Assembly: GCA_905381055.1 (NCBI GenBank)
Contig: CAJPUR010000034.1
Location: forward strand, 1 to 36,012
DNA length: 36,012 nt
From: an uncultured Flavobacteriaceae bacterium
Lineage (GTDB): Bacteria; Bacteroidota; Bacteroidia; Flavobacteriales; Flavobacteriaceae
Reading direction: 5' to 3'
A program made the position numbers and the translations under genes. Each line of letters starts with the position of its first letter. Positions within the stretch are counted from its first letter, which is position 1. The notes under the pieces were generated by a model. That model did no database searches. It worked only from the letters and a program-made list of their open reading frames with translations, and was not told the origin of the DNA. Positions 16,771 to 25,571 of this stretch are shown here, piece after piece.

Positions 16771-17808
16771 ATGAACAGAAGAAACTTTATAAATAAATCA
16801 AGTATGGGATTAGTTACTTTACCTTTTTTTAATTTTGGTTTGTTTAAAAATGTAAAACTAACAGACCCAATTTTTTTTAAACTCTCTCTTGCTCAATTTT
16901 CATTATTTAGACCAATACTAAACGGTGAAATTGATGTTTATGATTTTGCAAAAGTTTCTAGGGAGGAAGGTTTTGAAGGTCTAGAATATATGACAACTTT
17001 ATATAAACCTGGTGGATGGGGTCAAAAAAAATCTACTTTTGGGCTAAAAGAAGCCAAAGATTTTGCTAATAAATCAAATAAAAAGGCTAATGAATTTGGT
17101 CAGGAAAATGTTTTACTAATGATTGATGGTGAAGGTGATTTATCAAGACCCGGTAAAAAAGAAAGTACTGAATCTATTGAAAATCATTATAAATGGATTG
17201 ATGCGGCAGCTGAAATGAATTGCCACTCTGTAAGAGTTAACTTATATGGAAGTACTGATAAAGATGAATGGAAAAAAAGCTCCATAGAAAACTTAAGTAA
17301 ATTATGTGAATATGCTAAAGACTATAATATTAATGTAATTGTTGAAAATCATAATAATTTATCATCTGATGCTGACCTGCTAGTTGAAGTAATTAAAGGT
17401 GTTAACCATAAAAATTTTGGAACCCTCCCTGATTTTGGGGGATGGTGTTTAGAATTTGATACAGAAATTAGAAATACATTATATGGAAGAGCTAGGGGAA
17501 AAGATGCTAAAAACAAAAATGAGAAACCATTAACTATTGCTGATGCATGTAAAACTTTATATGATCGTTATGATGGTATGGAAAAAATTCTTCCTTTCGC
17601 AAAAGCTGTTAGTGCCAAATCCCATGTTTTTGATGAAAATGGGGAAAACATGACTTTTAGTTATAAAAAAATGATGAAATTAGTTAAAGACTCTGGCTAC
17701 AAAGGATTCATAGGAGTTGAATATAGTGGGATGGGAGGAAATATTAGCGCTCTTGAAGGAATTAGATTAACTAAAAATTTAATCATTAAATACGCTAAAG
17801 AAATATAA
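16771..17808 (+). CDS. Tat-exported sugar isomerase/epimerase-like TIM-barrel protein
   Basis: A 345-residue protein of the xylose-isomerase-like (AP endonuclease 2) TIM-barrel family. It has a Tat-like signal with NRRNFINKS at residues 2-10. Candidate metal ligands sit in VIVENHNN (Glu), GTLPDFGGW (Asp), SAKSHVFD (His) and FIGVEYSG (Glu), the usual barrel-end positions. Known activities include sugar isomerases, epimerases and, in the keto-glycoside pathway of Bacteroidota, lyases or hydratases acting after a dehydrogenase. The 12-bp spacing from the oxidoreductase gene and shared export route suggest consecutive steps. The precise reaction is not determinable by reading. Confidence 0.82.
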   Translation: MNRRNFINKSSMGLVTLPFFNFGLFKNVKLTDPIFFKLSLAQFSLFRPILNGEIDVYDFAKVSREEGFEGLEYMTTLYKPGGWGQKKSTFGLKEAKDFANKSNKKANEFGQENVLLMIDGEGDLSRPGKKESTESIENHYKWIDAAAEMNCHSVRVNLYGSTDKDEWKKSSIENLSKLCEYAKDYNINVIVENHNNLSSDADLLVEVIKGVNHKNFGTLPDFGGWCLEFDTEIRNTLYGRARGKDAKNKNEKPLTIADACKTLYDRYDGMEKILPFAKAVSAKSHVFDENGENMTFSYKKMMKLVKDSGYKGFIGVEYSGMGGNISALEGIRLTKNLIIKYAKEI

Positions 17809-17842
17809 ATATTTCAAATAGTATTCATAATAAAAATTAATT

Positions 17843-18934
17843 GTGACTAAAAAAAAATTTGAAATCATTTCAAAAGCCCCCGCGCGAGTATGCCTTTTTG
17901 GAGATCATCAAGATTATTTAAATCTTCCTGTTATAGCATGTGCTATTGACAGATTTATTGAAATCAAGGCTAATAGAAACAATTCTGACTTTCTAAAGAT
18001 TTATAAAACAGATTTAAATGAAATTGAAAAAATTAATATTAATGATCCACTTGAAAATATTGAAAATGAAGATTATCTAAAACTTGCACTTAAAGTTCTA
18101 AAAAGATATAACTGCAAGCCAAAATTTGGTTATGATATTTATATTTCTGGTGATATTCCAATAAATGCTGGACTTTCCAGTTCATCAGCATTGACAGTCG
18201 CGTGGATTCAGTTTCTTATATTAGCCTATGAAATTGATATTCCCGTTTCAAAATTAGTTTTATCAAAATTGGCCTATGAAACTGAAGTAATTGAACAAGG
18301 ATCCTCAGGAGGTAAAATGGATCAATATACAATAAGCCATGGTAAAACTATTTTCTTGGATACGTCAAATGATAAAATAAAAATTTTTTCTAAACCAGTT
18401 AATTATTTAATAATTGGAGTATCAGGTGAATCAAAAGATACTCTTGGTATGTTGTCATCATTAAAAAGCAAAACCTGGGAGGCAATAAACAAAGTAAAAT
18501 CAAAAGTTTTAGATTTTGATCCTAAAAATATTGACTTAAAAAAAATTAATATGTATCTAAAAATTTTAGATGAAAAATTACAACCTTATTTAGAGGCTGC
18601 AATTATTAATTATAAAATTACCCAAAAAGCAAAAAAAGAATTTCTAAAAAATAAAATTGAAAATCAAATTATTGGAAAACTTATGAGCGAACATCATAAA
18701 TTACTTAAAAATAATTTAAAAATTACAACACCAAAAATAGACTTAATGATTGATATTAGTTTAAAATCTGGAGCATTTGGAGCTAAAATAATTGGCTCTG
18801 GAGGAGGCGGGTGTATAGCAGTATTATCTGATAAAAAAAATGTTAATCAAATTATCAGTAACTTAAAGGAGGGTGGAGCTATTGATGCTTTTAAAGTAAA
18901 TGTTTCAAATGGTCCTGAATTACACATAAATTAA
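17843..18934 (+). CDS. GHMP-family sugar kinase (galactokinase-like)
   Basis: A 363-residue cytoplasmic kinase beginning at a GTG. An N-terminal sugar-recognition-like segment ARVCLFGDHQDYLNLP (14-29) replaces the galactokinase signature with its EHTDY. The GHMP phosphate-binding motif is GLSSSSAL (110-117); GGKMDQ (156-161) provides the likely catalytic Asp160 as in galactokinases; the C-terminal GSGGGG (318-323) is the second GHMP glycine motif. Family members of this kind put phosphate on the anomeric carbon. The next gene, one base later, is a sugar-1-phosphate nucleotidyltransferase, which fits that role. Which sugar is used is unknown: fucose, galactose, a uronic acid or a derivative are all possible. 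Confidence 0.87.
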   Translation: MTKKKFEIISKAPARVCLFGDHQDYLNLPVIACAIDRFIEIKANRNNSDFLKIYKTDLNEIEKININDPLENIENEDYLKLALKVLKRYNCKPKFGYDIYISGDIPINAGLSSSSALTVAWIQFLILAYEIDIPVSKLVLSKLAYETEVIEQGSSGGKMDQYTISHGKTIFLDTSNDKIKIFSKPVNYLIIGVSGESKDTLGMLSSLKSKTWEAINKVKSKVLDFDPKNIDLKKINMYLKILDEKLQPYLEAAIINYKITQKAKKEFLKNKIENQIIGKLMSEHHKLLKNNLKITTPKIDLMIDISLKSGAFGAKIIGSGGGGCIAVLSDKKNVNQIISNLKEGGAIDAFKVNVSNGPELHIN

Positions 18935-18935
18935 A

Positions 18936-19844
18936 ATGATAAAAAAAAATTTAACCTTAGTAATTCTAGCTGCTGGAATTGGGAGTAGATATGGTGGCCT
19001 AAAACAGCTTGATACATTTTCAAAAAATGAAGAAACGATTCTTGATTTTTCTATTTATGATGCATTAAGATCAGGGTTTAATAAAATTATTTTTGTTATT
19101 AGAAAAAACTTTGAAAAAGAATTTAAAAAAATTTTTAATAGAAAACTCTCTAGGTTAATAAAGGTAGAATATGTTTATCAAGAAGTAGATTACATTCCAA
19201 AAAAGTATAAAACAAACCAAAGATTAAAACCATGGGGAACAGGGCATGCTATTTTGATGGCTAAGGAATTAATAAATGAAAATTTTGCTGTTATTAATGC
19301 CGATGATTTCTATGGATATGAAGCATTCAAATTAATGGGTAATACTCTTATTAAAATTAACTCAGACACCTTAAATTTTAATATGATTGGATATAAACTC
19401 CAAAATACAATTTCAGAAAATGGATTTGTTTCTAGAGGAGAATGTAAAGCTAATGCCAAAGGTGAGTTAATAAGTATTGTCGAACGTACTCATATTGAAA
19501 AAAGTAAAGACAAAATTTTAAGAAAAGATATTAATGGCAATAATTTTGAAATGGATAGAAATACAATAGTGTCCATGAATTTTTTTGGATTTACTCCGAA
19601 CTTTTTCAAATATTGTGAAAAATTATTTGAAGATTTTTTAGAATCAAATTATTTAAACCTAAAATCTGAATTCTATATTCCCTCAGTCGTAGATTATTTA
19701 ATAAAAAATACTGATTCTAAAATTAAAATACTTATGTCAACATCTAAATGGTATGGTGTAACATATAAAGAAGACAAAAAAAATGTTGAAATTGCTATTG
19801 AAAATTTTAAAAAAAATAATATTTATCCAAAAAAACTTTGGTAA
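18936..19844 (+). CDS. Sugar-1-phosphate nucleotidyltransferase
   Basis: A 302-residue NTP_transferase-fold protein. The N-terminal signature LAAGIGSRYGGLKQ (11-24) binds the nucleotide; WGTGHAIL (100-107) and NADDFYG (121-127) carry nucleotide- and metal-binding residues. It should couple a sugar-1-phosphate to a nucleoside triphosphate, giving an NDP-sugar and pyrophosphate. The gene starts one base after the GHMP kinase stop, so the two are tightly coupled and plausibly form a two-enzyme equivalent of fused kinase/pyrophosphorylases such as Fkp. The nucleotide and sugar cannot be assigned by reading. A PhyH dioxygenase follows after 22 bp. Confidence 0.87.
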   Translation: MIKKNLTLVILAAGIGSRYGGLKQLDTFSKNEETILDFSIYDALRSGFNKIIFVIRKNFEKEFKKIFNRKLSRLIKVEYVYQEVDYIPKKYKTNQRLKPWGTGHAILMAKELINENFAVINADDFYGYEAFKLMGNTLIKINSDTLNFNMIGYKLQNTISENGFVSRGECKANAKGELISIVERTHIEKSKDKILRKDINGNNFEMDRNTIVSMNFFGFTPNFFKYCEKLFEDFLESNYLNLKSEFYIPSVVDYLIKNTDSKIKILMSTSKWYGVTYKEDKKNVEIAIENFKKNNIYPKKLW

Positions 19845-19866
19845 ATTATTATAAATTTTTAAAATT

Positions 19867-20712
19867 ATGGAACCTAACAATAAAAGAAGGGGAGGATTAA
19901 ATTTTTTTCTAACTAAAGAAGAGATTAATCAATTTAATAATCAGGGATATTTAGTTCTAAAAAATGTTTTGACTGAGGAGGAAATGTTAACCATTGATCC
20001 TGTCTTTGATCATTTTATATCTGGTAAGGAACAAAAAAAAATGAAGAAAGATTTTTGTGACATGTCTCAGCCATATGGAACCCCTTTTGAAAAATTTCAA
20101 TTAGTAAATGCTATGTTGCCTGGCAAATACATGCCATCCTTTAAAGAAAATATATTTTTTAAAATTGCTAAGAATATTTCAAAGAAGCTATATAGCTCAG
20201 GTATTCCAGAAATGGACTATGAACAATTTTTAGCAAAAAAACCCTCAAAAAAGGAAGCAGAATTTTCAATGCATCAAGACTTGGGTTATTGGCCAAAAAC
20301 AAAAAATACTTGGACTGCAACTTTCTCTTTAGCTCTTTCAGATGCAGAAATAATAAATGGCTGTTTACATGTTATTCCAGGATCAAACAATGAAAAAAAA
20401 TTAAGAGAACATAAACCCAAGTCTTATTCTGAAACTGAAAAGGAATCAAATGAAAAACGTGACGACTCCCATACTCTTGTTATTGAATCGAACCCAAATG
20501 ATAAATTAGTTTATTTACCAGTTAAAAGAGGAGATATAACTATTCACGATGAAAGAATAGTTCATGGCTCAGGAGGTAATAATTCCGATAAATGGCGTAA
20601 AACCTATATAATTGCATTTAGAGATTCCGAAACAATAAAAAAGGAAAGGGAGATTGGATTTACTCATTCCCATAATGACCAAGTAGATTGGGAAAAGATA
20701 ATTTCAATATGA
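19867..20712 (+). CDS. Phytanoyl-CoA dioxygenase (PhyH) family protein
   Basis: A 281-residue Fe(II)/2-oxoglutarate-dependent oxygenase-like protein with no signal peptide. The facial triad is visible: His136 and Asp138 in MHQDLGYW and His233 in RIVHGSGGN, with Arg244 (KWRKTY) as the likely 2-oxoglutarate contact. GCLHVIPGS and RGDITIHD are typical for the family. Members hydroxylate lipids, amino acids and small natural products; in this sugar-nucleotide run it may modify the sugar or a conjugate, but that is a guess. It is the last gene of the plus-strand run and stops 9 bp before a convergent gene. Confidence 0.85.
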   Translation: MEPNNKRRGGLNFFLTKEEINQFNNQGYLVLKNVLTEEEMLTIDPVFDHFISGKEQKKMKKDFCDMSQPYGTPFEKFQLVNAMLPGKYMPSFKENIFFKIAKNISKKLYSSGIPEMDYEQFLAKKPSKKEAEFSMHQDLGYWPKTKNTWTATFSLALSDAEIINGCLHVIPGSNNEKKLREHKPKSYSETEKESNEKRDDSHTLVIESNPNDKLVYLPVKRGDITIHDERIVHGSGGNNSDKWRKTYIIAFRDSETIKKEREIGFTHSHNDQVDWEKIISI

Positions 20713-20721
20713 ATTAGTTTT

Positions 20722-21132
20722 TTAAATAAGTTCTATTTGATCTTTATTTATTTTTATAATTTTTCTTTTGTACAAAAATCCTAATGCTTTTTTAAAAGCC
20801 TTTTTACTCATTCCTAACTGAAATTTTATTTCATAAGGAGAACTTTTATCTGATAAAAATAAAATCCTATTAATTTTTAATTGTTCAATAATTATATCAC
20901 AATCATTTTCTATTGAATAAATGTAACCTTGAGGTTTTAATGTAACATCAATTTTGCCGTCCTCTCTTATCTTTTTTATATACCCTTTTAACTCTTGATT
21001 TTTATCTACCCTTTGATAAACATCATTATTAAATAAAAGTCCTTCATGTTTTTGATCAATTTTAACTACAAATCCAAGATCTGTTTTCCTCAATATCAAT
21101 AAATTTACTTGGTCACCAACAGAATAACTCAT
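20722..21132 (-). CDS. CvfB-like S1 RNA-binding protein, half length
   Basis: A 136-residue protein matching the C-terminal half of the CvfB family (usually about 280 residues). An S1-type domain covers about 1-68 (VGDQVNLLILRKTDLGFVV, then HEGLLFNNDV and GYIKKIREDGKIDVTLKP). A winged-helix region covers about 80-136 (FLSDKSSPYEIKFQLGMSKK, ending KRKIIKI). The N-terminal S1 domains are missing, and the upstream bases are the HAD gene, whose stop codon directly abuts this ATG. It is thus a natural short form or an old truncation, not an assembly break within the window. Likely RNA-binding. It stops 9 bp from the convergent PhyH gene. Confidence 0.8.
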   Translation of the reverse strand: MSYSVGDQVNLLILRKTDLGFVVKIDQKHEGLLFNNDVYQRVDKNQELKGYIKKIREDGKIDVTLKPQGYIYSIENDCDIIIEQLKINRILFLSDKSSPYEIKFQLGMSKKAFKKALGFLYKRKIIKINKDQIELI

Positions 21133-21915
21133 CTATAATTTTACTAATTTTTTTGATTCAAGAATTTCAGGTAAATCAGCAATCGAATTTATACAATAGT
21201 CGGGTTTAATATTTGATTTTTCAAAAATATTTTTTCTAAACTTGCCAGTTTTAACTAAAAAGGTTTTGTAACCCATTTTTTTTCCCCCAAAAATATCATT
21301 ATTAAGGTCATCTCCAACCATTCCAATTTCATTAGGCTTTAAATGAAATTTTTGACTGGCTAATTTAAAAAAAGTAACCTCAGGTTTTCCAACAACAATA
21401 GCATTTGTTTGAGTCGCATATTCAAGTCCTGATACAAATGGGCCACTATCAATAGTTAATCCTGATCCCTTTTGAAAATATCGCCCCTTATGAAGAGCTA
21501 TTAATTTTGAACCATCTAAAATCTGATTCATTAAATCGTTCATTAAATTATAATCCCAAAGATCTCCTATATCTCCAACAACAATTGCTTCGGGGGTTTT
21601 TTTATCGATTTTAAAAACTTTATAATCTTCTTGAGCTTTTTCTGATAAAACTAATCTACAGCTTTTTATATTTAATTTTTTAAGTAATAACACCCCAGCA
21701 TAATTTGCACTAATTATGTCATTTTCATGAAGCTTAAGGCCAATTGTATTTAATTTAATCGTTAAATCTTTTCTAGAGAGGGTAGTATTATTGGTTATAA
21801 ATTTAAATTGTATATCATTAGATCTAAACCAATCAATTACTTTATTAGCTCCTTTAATAATAAAATTATCTATATAAAAAACACCATCTAAATCAAATAA
21901 AAAAGCTTTAATCAT
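21133..21915 (-). CDS. HAD-IIA family phosphatase (NagD/LHPP-like)
   Basis: A 260-residue cytoplasmic HAD phosphatase. Motif I is FLFDLDGVFY (5-14) with the nucleophile Asp8 and acid/base Asp10; motif II is ITNNTT; motif III lysine is in VVGKPEV; motif IV is VGDDLNNDIFGG. The GKPEVTFFKLASQ and GYKTFLVKTGK segments fit class IIA members that dephosphorylate small phosphoesters such as nucleotides, sugar phosphates or pyridoxal phosphate. It is directly joined (0 bp) to the half-CvfB gene and divergent from a serine hydrolase gene 63 bp away. Substrate is unknown. Confidence 0.88.
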   Translation of the reverse strand: MIKAFLFDLDGVFYIDNFIIKGANKVIDWFRSNDIQFKFITNNTTLSRKDLTIKLNTIGLKLHENDIISANYAGVLLLKKLNIKSCRLVLSEKAQEDYKVFKIDKKTPEAIVVGDIGDLWDYNLMNDLMNQILDGSKLIALHKGRYFQKGSGLTIDSGPFVSGLEYATQTNAIVVGKPEVTFFKLASQKFHLKPNEIGMVGDDLNNDIFGGKKMGYKTFLVKTGKFRKNIFEKSNIKPDYCINSIADLPEILESKKLVKL

Positions 21916-21978
21916 TAATCAAGATTTACTCAAGTTAAATTTAATACATATTTTTATCAAAAGAATTAAATAATCATT

Positions 21979-23556
21979 ATGAAAATTAAAATTTTAATGA
22001 ATAAATGCATTGGTTGGTTATTTTTTTTGATTGCACATACTAGTGTTTTATCCCAAGAAATAAATGAAAATACTAATTACTCAAATTACTTTGAAAAGGT
22101 CAATCCTGAGTCAGTTGGGATTAAATCTGAAACCATTTTAAATTTCATTAATTCAATTGAAGAAAATATTAATGAGCTTCATAGTTTGATGATTTTAAAA
22201 GATGGAAAAAAAATAGCAAGTGGTTGGTGGGCTCCTTATTCAAAAGAGTTCCCTCATATTTTACATTCATTAAGTAAAAGTTTTACATCTACTGCCATTG
22301 GAATTGCCATTGATGAAGGTAAATTAAGCTTAAATGACCGAGTAATTTCTTTTTTTCCGGAATATAAAACTGATAATATTGATCCGAAATTCAAAGAAAT
22401 GAGAATCAGAGATTTATTGACAATGACAACAGGAGAAAAAAAGGAAATCTCTCCGTTTTTAAATAAAAATCAAGATTGGGCTAAGTTATTTGTTAATTCA
22501 AAACTCGATTTTCTACCAGGAACTTACTATAAATATAATAGCTATGCGACATATATGTTGTCATGTATAATTAAAAAAATAACAGATCAGAATTTGGAGG
22601 ATTATTTAAATCCACGTTTGTTTATTCCTTTAGGTATAAAAAAACCTTCATGGGGTAAATGCCCTAGAGGAATAAGTTATGGAGGATGGGGTTTAAAGCT
22701 CAAAACACAAGATATAGCAAAATTCGGTCAACTTTTATTACAAAATGGTAAATGGGAAGGAAAGCAAATTATTTCCGAAGATTGGGTGAAAATGGCAACC
22801 TCAAAACAAGTGGAAAATAAATACAGCCAATTTGCTGTTGACTGGAAACAAGGTTACGGCTTTCAATTTTGGAAAAATAGATACAATAGTTACAGAGGAG
22901 ATGGTGCATTTGGTCAGTATTGTATAGTACTCCCTGACAAGAAAATGGTTATAGCCATAACTGGGAGTGTACAAAATATGCAAAGAGTACTTGATATTTT
23001 TTGGAAAGAACTTTATTCTAATTTAAATTCCACTGAAATTAAGATTGATAACAATACCTTTCAAAAAAGGTTAAAGGATAAGCTTATTTCTTTAAAAATT
23101 AAGCCACATAATACTGAGGAAAAGGAAATTAAATCAAAAATTAGATTAGGTGGAAATTACTTCATAAACCCTAATGAACTTAAAATTAAATCTATCAAGT
23201 TTGAAAAAATTGATAAAAATTATAAACTAATTATTTATTCAGATTTTGGAAATGAAGAAATTATTATAGACGAAAAAACCTACCATAAAAATTTTCTTTC
23301 AAATTTCAATTTTATTGATAATTATTCTAGCGAAGGCTTAAGTTACTTTAAAAAAGAAAAAATTATTCCAACACCAGTTGCAATAAATGGATATTGGAAG
23401 GATAAGGAAACTTTTTCAATAAAAATCCTATATCTTGAAAATACAGCTAAAGCAAATTTAGATTTACAATTTAATTCCAATGAAATAGAAATGGAGATCA
23501 CTTTAAAAGGTATTTTTGCTTCAAAAACAAAATTTAAACTTTCTGGCTCAAAATAA
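21979..23556 (+). CDS. Exported serine hydrolase, class C beta-lactamase-like
   Basis: A 525-residue protein with a signal peptide (an in-frame ATG at residue 7 could be the real start). The beta-lactamase/transpeptidase-like fold shows SLSK with Ser97 nucleophile and Lys100, YNS (186-188) as the second motif, and RGDGAFGQ (306-313) replacing the KTG-type motif. The catalytic domain ends near 335; the remaining 190 residues form a lipocalin- or beta-rich tail of unknown role. Such enzymes include esterases, peptidases and true beta-lactamases; nothing points to antibiotic resistance specifically. It is a single gene that stops 3 bp before the convergent DoxX gene. Confidence 0.85.
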   Translation: MKIKILMNKCIGWLFFLIAHTSVLSQEINENTNYSNYFEKVNPESVGIKSETILNFINSIEENINELHSLMILKDGKKIASGWWAPYSKEFPHILHSLSKSFTSTAIGIAIDEGKLSLNDRVISFFPEYKTDNIDPKFKEMRIRDLLTMTTGEKKEISPFLNKNQDWAKLFVNSKLDFLPGTYYKYNSYATYMLSCIIKKITDQNLEDYLNPRLFIPLGIKKPSWGKCPRGISYGGWGLKLKTQDIAKFGQLLLQNGKWEGKQIISEDWVKMATSKQVENKYSQFAVDWKQGYGFQFWKNRYNSYRGDGAFGQYCIVLPDKKMVIAITGSVQNMQRVLDIFWKELYSNLNSTEIKIDNNTFQKRLKDKLISLKIKPHNTEEKEIKSKIRLGGNYFINPNELKIKSIKFEKIDKNYKLIIYSDFGNEEIIIDEKTYHKNFLSNFNFIDNYSSEGLSYFKKEKIIPTPVAINGYWKDKETFSIKILYLENTAKANLDLQFNSNEIEMEITLKGIFASKTKFKLSGSK

Positions 23557-23559
23557 TAT

Positions 23560-23922
23560 TTACTCTAAGGAGTGCCAATAAGCAATTGCAATAAAAACTA
23601 ATTGAAATGGAGCTCTTATTATTGCCATATTTCTTGAAATATCTAATGCAATTTGAGCTTCTTGACTGGAAATTAAATATATATTCGCAGGAAATACAAA
23701 AATCAAAAGTAATATAATTCCTTTAGCTGCATAACGTCTTAATTTTGTCAATAATCCAAAACCCAAAATAATTTCAAATGCTCCCGACAAATATACTAAT
23801 TCAAGATGCCAACTTAAATATGGAGGCATTATATTAAGAAAAAAATCTGGATTTGTAAAATGTCTTACCCCTATCCATACATAAGCAAAAGACATAATAT
23901 AAATCGTAATCTTTTTAATCAT
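23560..23922 (-). CDS. DoxX-family membrane protein
   Basis: About 120 residues from the ATG at 23922, which overlaps the end of the MlrC-like gene by 8 bp; an in-frame start at 23943 is also possible. Four hydrophobic segments and the segment GVRHFTNPDFFLNIMPPYL, followed by SGAFEIILGFGLL, are typical of DoxX proteins. These inner-membrane proteins are associated with redox or detoxification functions, usually undefined. Overlap with the M81-family gene implies translational coupling. Confidence 0.82.
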   Translation of the reverse strand: MIKKITIYIMSFAYVWIGVRHFTNPDFFLNIMPPYLSWHLELVYLSGAFEIILGFGLLTKLRRYAAKGIILLLIFVFPANIYLISSQEAQIALDISRNMAIIRAPFQLVFIAIAYWHSLE

Positions 23923-25465
23923 CTGAATCAGACAGAGGGACAAACCTAACAGAGAGATCTGGAGTTTCCATATCTATATCTTTGGGATACATTGGTCTTT
24001 TAATCCTTTTATAATCTAATCTTTCCAAATCTTGGTCAACTCCCCCTGGAGTTAAAGCCATAATCCAATCAGCTCTAATATTATAAAGTTCAGGAACTAA
24101 GTATCCAATTTTTACTACAACAATATCTGATTCTCTGGGCTCTAATTTAAGATCTGTAAAGTCTTTTTCATAATGATATGGTTTTCTTTTTTTTGTAACA
24201 ATAACATTAACACTTCCTACTTTTACTACTACTTCAGTTTTAGCATGAATATCACCATGCTTTATTGATTTAACTATTCCAGATAATAGAATTGGAGGAG
24301 AATACCTTGAATCAACTTCTGCTCCAACATAACCCTCTACTCTTGAACCAACTCCAACTTTAATAGCTTTTTCAATTAATTTAGGACCAGGTATTGAGGC
24401 ATAAATTAATGATGGTCCATTTATGTTTTTGAATTCATTTCTATTTAAAATTTTATTTAAAGTCCAAGTTACATCTCCTGCTCCTCCAGCTGTTGGGTTA
24501 TCTCCCATATCACTTATAATATATGGTTTCACCTTACTTTTTAAGGCTAAATTTAAACTCTTTTCAAGAGTAGCAGTAGGGGCAACAAAAACAAACTGAT
24601 CTCTGACATCCCAGAAACTTTTAGCCAAATATTCAGCAGCTGATTTAACAGCTTCTTTTTCATCACCAGTTACCATAACAACTCCATGATTTCTCGGTTC
24701 ATCTGCCCAAGGATAACCTACCCAAATAGCTGCATCAATTACTCCTTCGTTCATAGTAACAGGATTAACCTTAGCATATAAACTTTTACCCGGTTCAATT
24801 CTAGTGCTTGTCTTCTCACCAGGCAACAAAATTGGCACAGGAATCCAAGCTTTATATTTTGGTTTCCCTTTCCCAGATTCTAATCTATCTAATAAATTAT
24901 CTATTGCCCTTTTATCAGATTCTCTTGCATCTTCATGAGGAGCCATTCTATAGCATGTAATTAAATCTGAATTTTTAGCTAATCTCCAAGAAACATTACC
25001 ATGGAGATCCATGGTAGTTGAAATTATTGTTTTCTTACCTACAACCTCTCTGACCTTTTCAATATAATCCCCTTCTGGATCATCAATCCCTTCAACACTC
25101 ATAGCTCCATGAATATCAAATAAAATTCCATCATAAGGAAGGTTTTCTTTTAATAAAGAGAGAGATTTATTAACTAATGAATTATAAGTTTCTTTAGTAA
25201 CTATTCCACCAGGAAGAGCATATCCAACCAAGGTTGGAATCCAATCAGCTCTTTTCCGATTAATTGAATCTATTGAAATTTCATACCAAGAAAAAAGGTC
25301 TTCACCAGTCTTTACAATAAAATCCTCTTCAACAGTTTTAGCAGGTGAAAAAGTACTTGACTCAATACCCAATCCAATTAATGCAATCTTAGGAATTTTT
25401 TGACTATTATCGTTTTTACATGAAAACATTAAAAACAAAGCAAAGACTAAATAAAGTTTTTTCAT
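23915..25465 (-). CDS. M81/MlrC-family lipoprotein
   Basis: A 516-residue protein of the microcystinase C (MlrC) family. It has a lipoprotein signal (LMFSC, Cys16). Metal ligands are expected in FDIHGAM (His119), MDLHGN (His155) and MAPHEDA (His177); SDMGDNPTAGGAGD is the conserved second-domain motif. Family members are zinc amidohydrolases or peptidases; most are cytoplasmic, so a lipoprotein form suggests action on an external peptide, amide or lactam. It is followed, with 8-bp overlap, by the DoxX gene. Confidence 0.85.
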   Translation of the reverse strand: MKKLYLVFALFLMFSCKNDNSQKIPKIALIGLGIESSTFSPAKTVEEDFIVKTGEDLFSWYEISIDSINRKRADWIPTLVGYALPGGIVTKETYNSLVNKSLSLLKENLPYDGILFDIHGAMSVEGIDDPEGDYIEKVREVVGKKTIISTTMDLHGNVSWRLAKNSDLITCYRMAPHEDARESDKRAIDNLLDRLESGKGKPKYKAWIPVPILLPGEKTSTRIEPGKSLYAKVNPVTMNEGVIDAAIWVGYPWADEPRNHGVVMVTGDEKEAVKSAAEYLAKSFWDVRDQFVFVAPTATLEKSLNLALKSKVKPYIISDMGDNPTAGGAGDVTWTLNKILNRNEFKNINGPSLIYASIPGPKLIEKAIKVGVGSRVEGYVGAEVDSRYSPPILLSGIVKSIKHGDIHAKTEVVVKVGSVNVIVTKKRKPYHYEKDFTDLKLEPRESDIVVVKIGYLVPELYNIRADWIMALTPGGVDQDLERLDYKRIKRPMYPKDIDMETPDLSVRFVPLSDSDD

Positions 25466-25571
25466 CGGTTATAAAATTTTCACCAATATAAATATTAATA
25501 ATCAGTTTTACAATTGAAAATTAATACTCAAAAAAATTAGATTTAATACCTTTATTAAAATCATTTTAATT

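Noticed and set aside
21979-23556. Antibiotic-resistance beta-lactamase
   Set aside because: Motifs fit the broad serine hydrolase family, the KTG-type motif is replaced by RGDG, and there is a large extra C-terminal domain; resistance is not supported.
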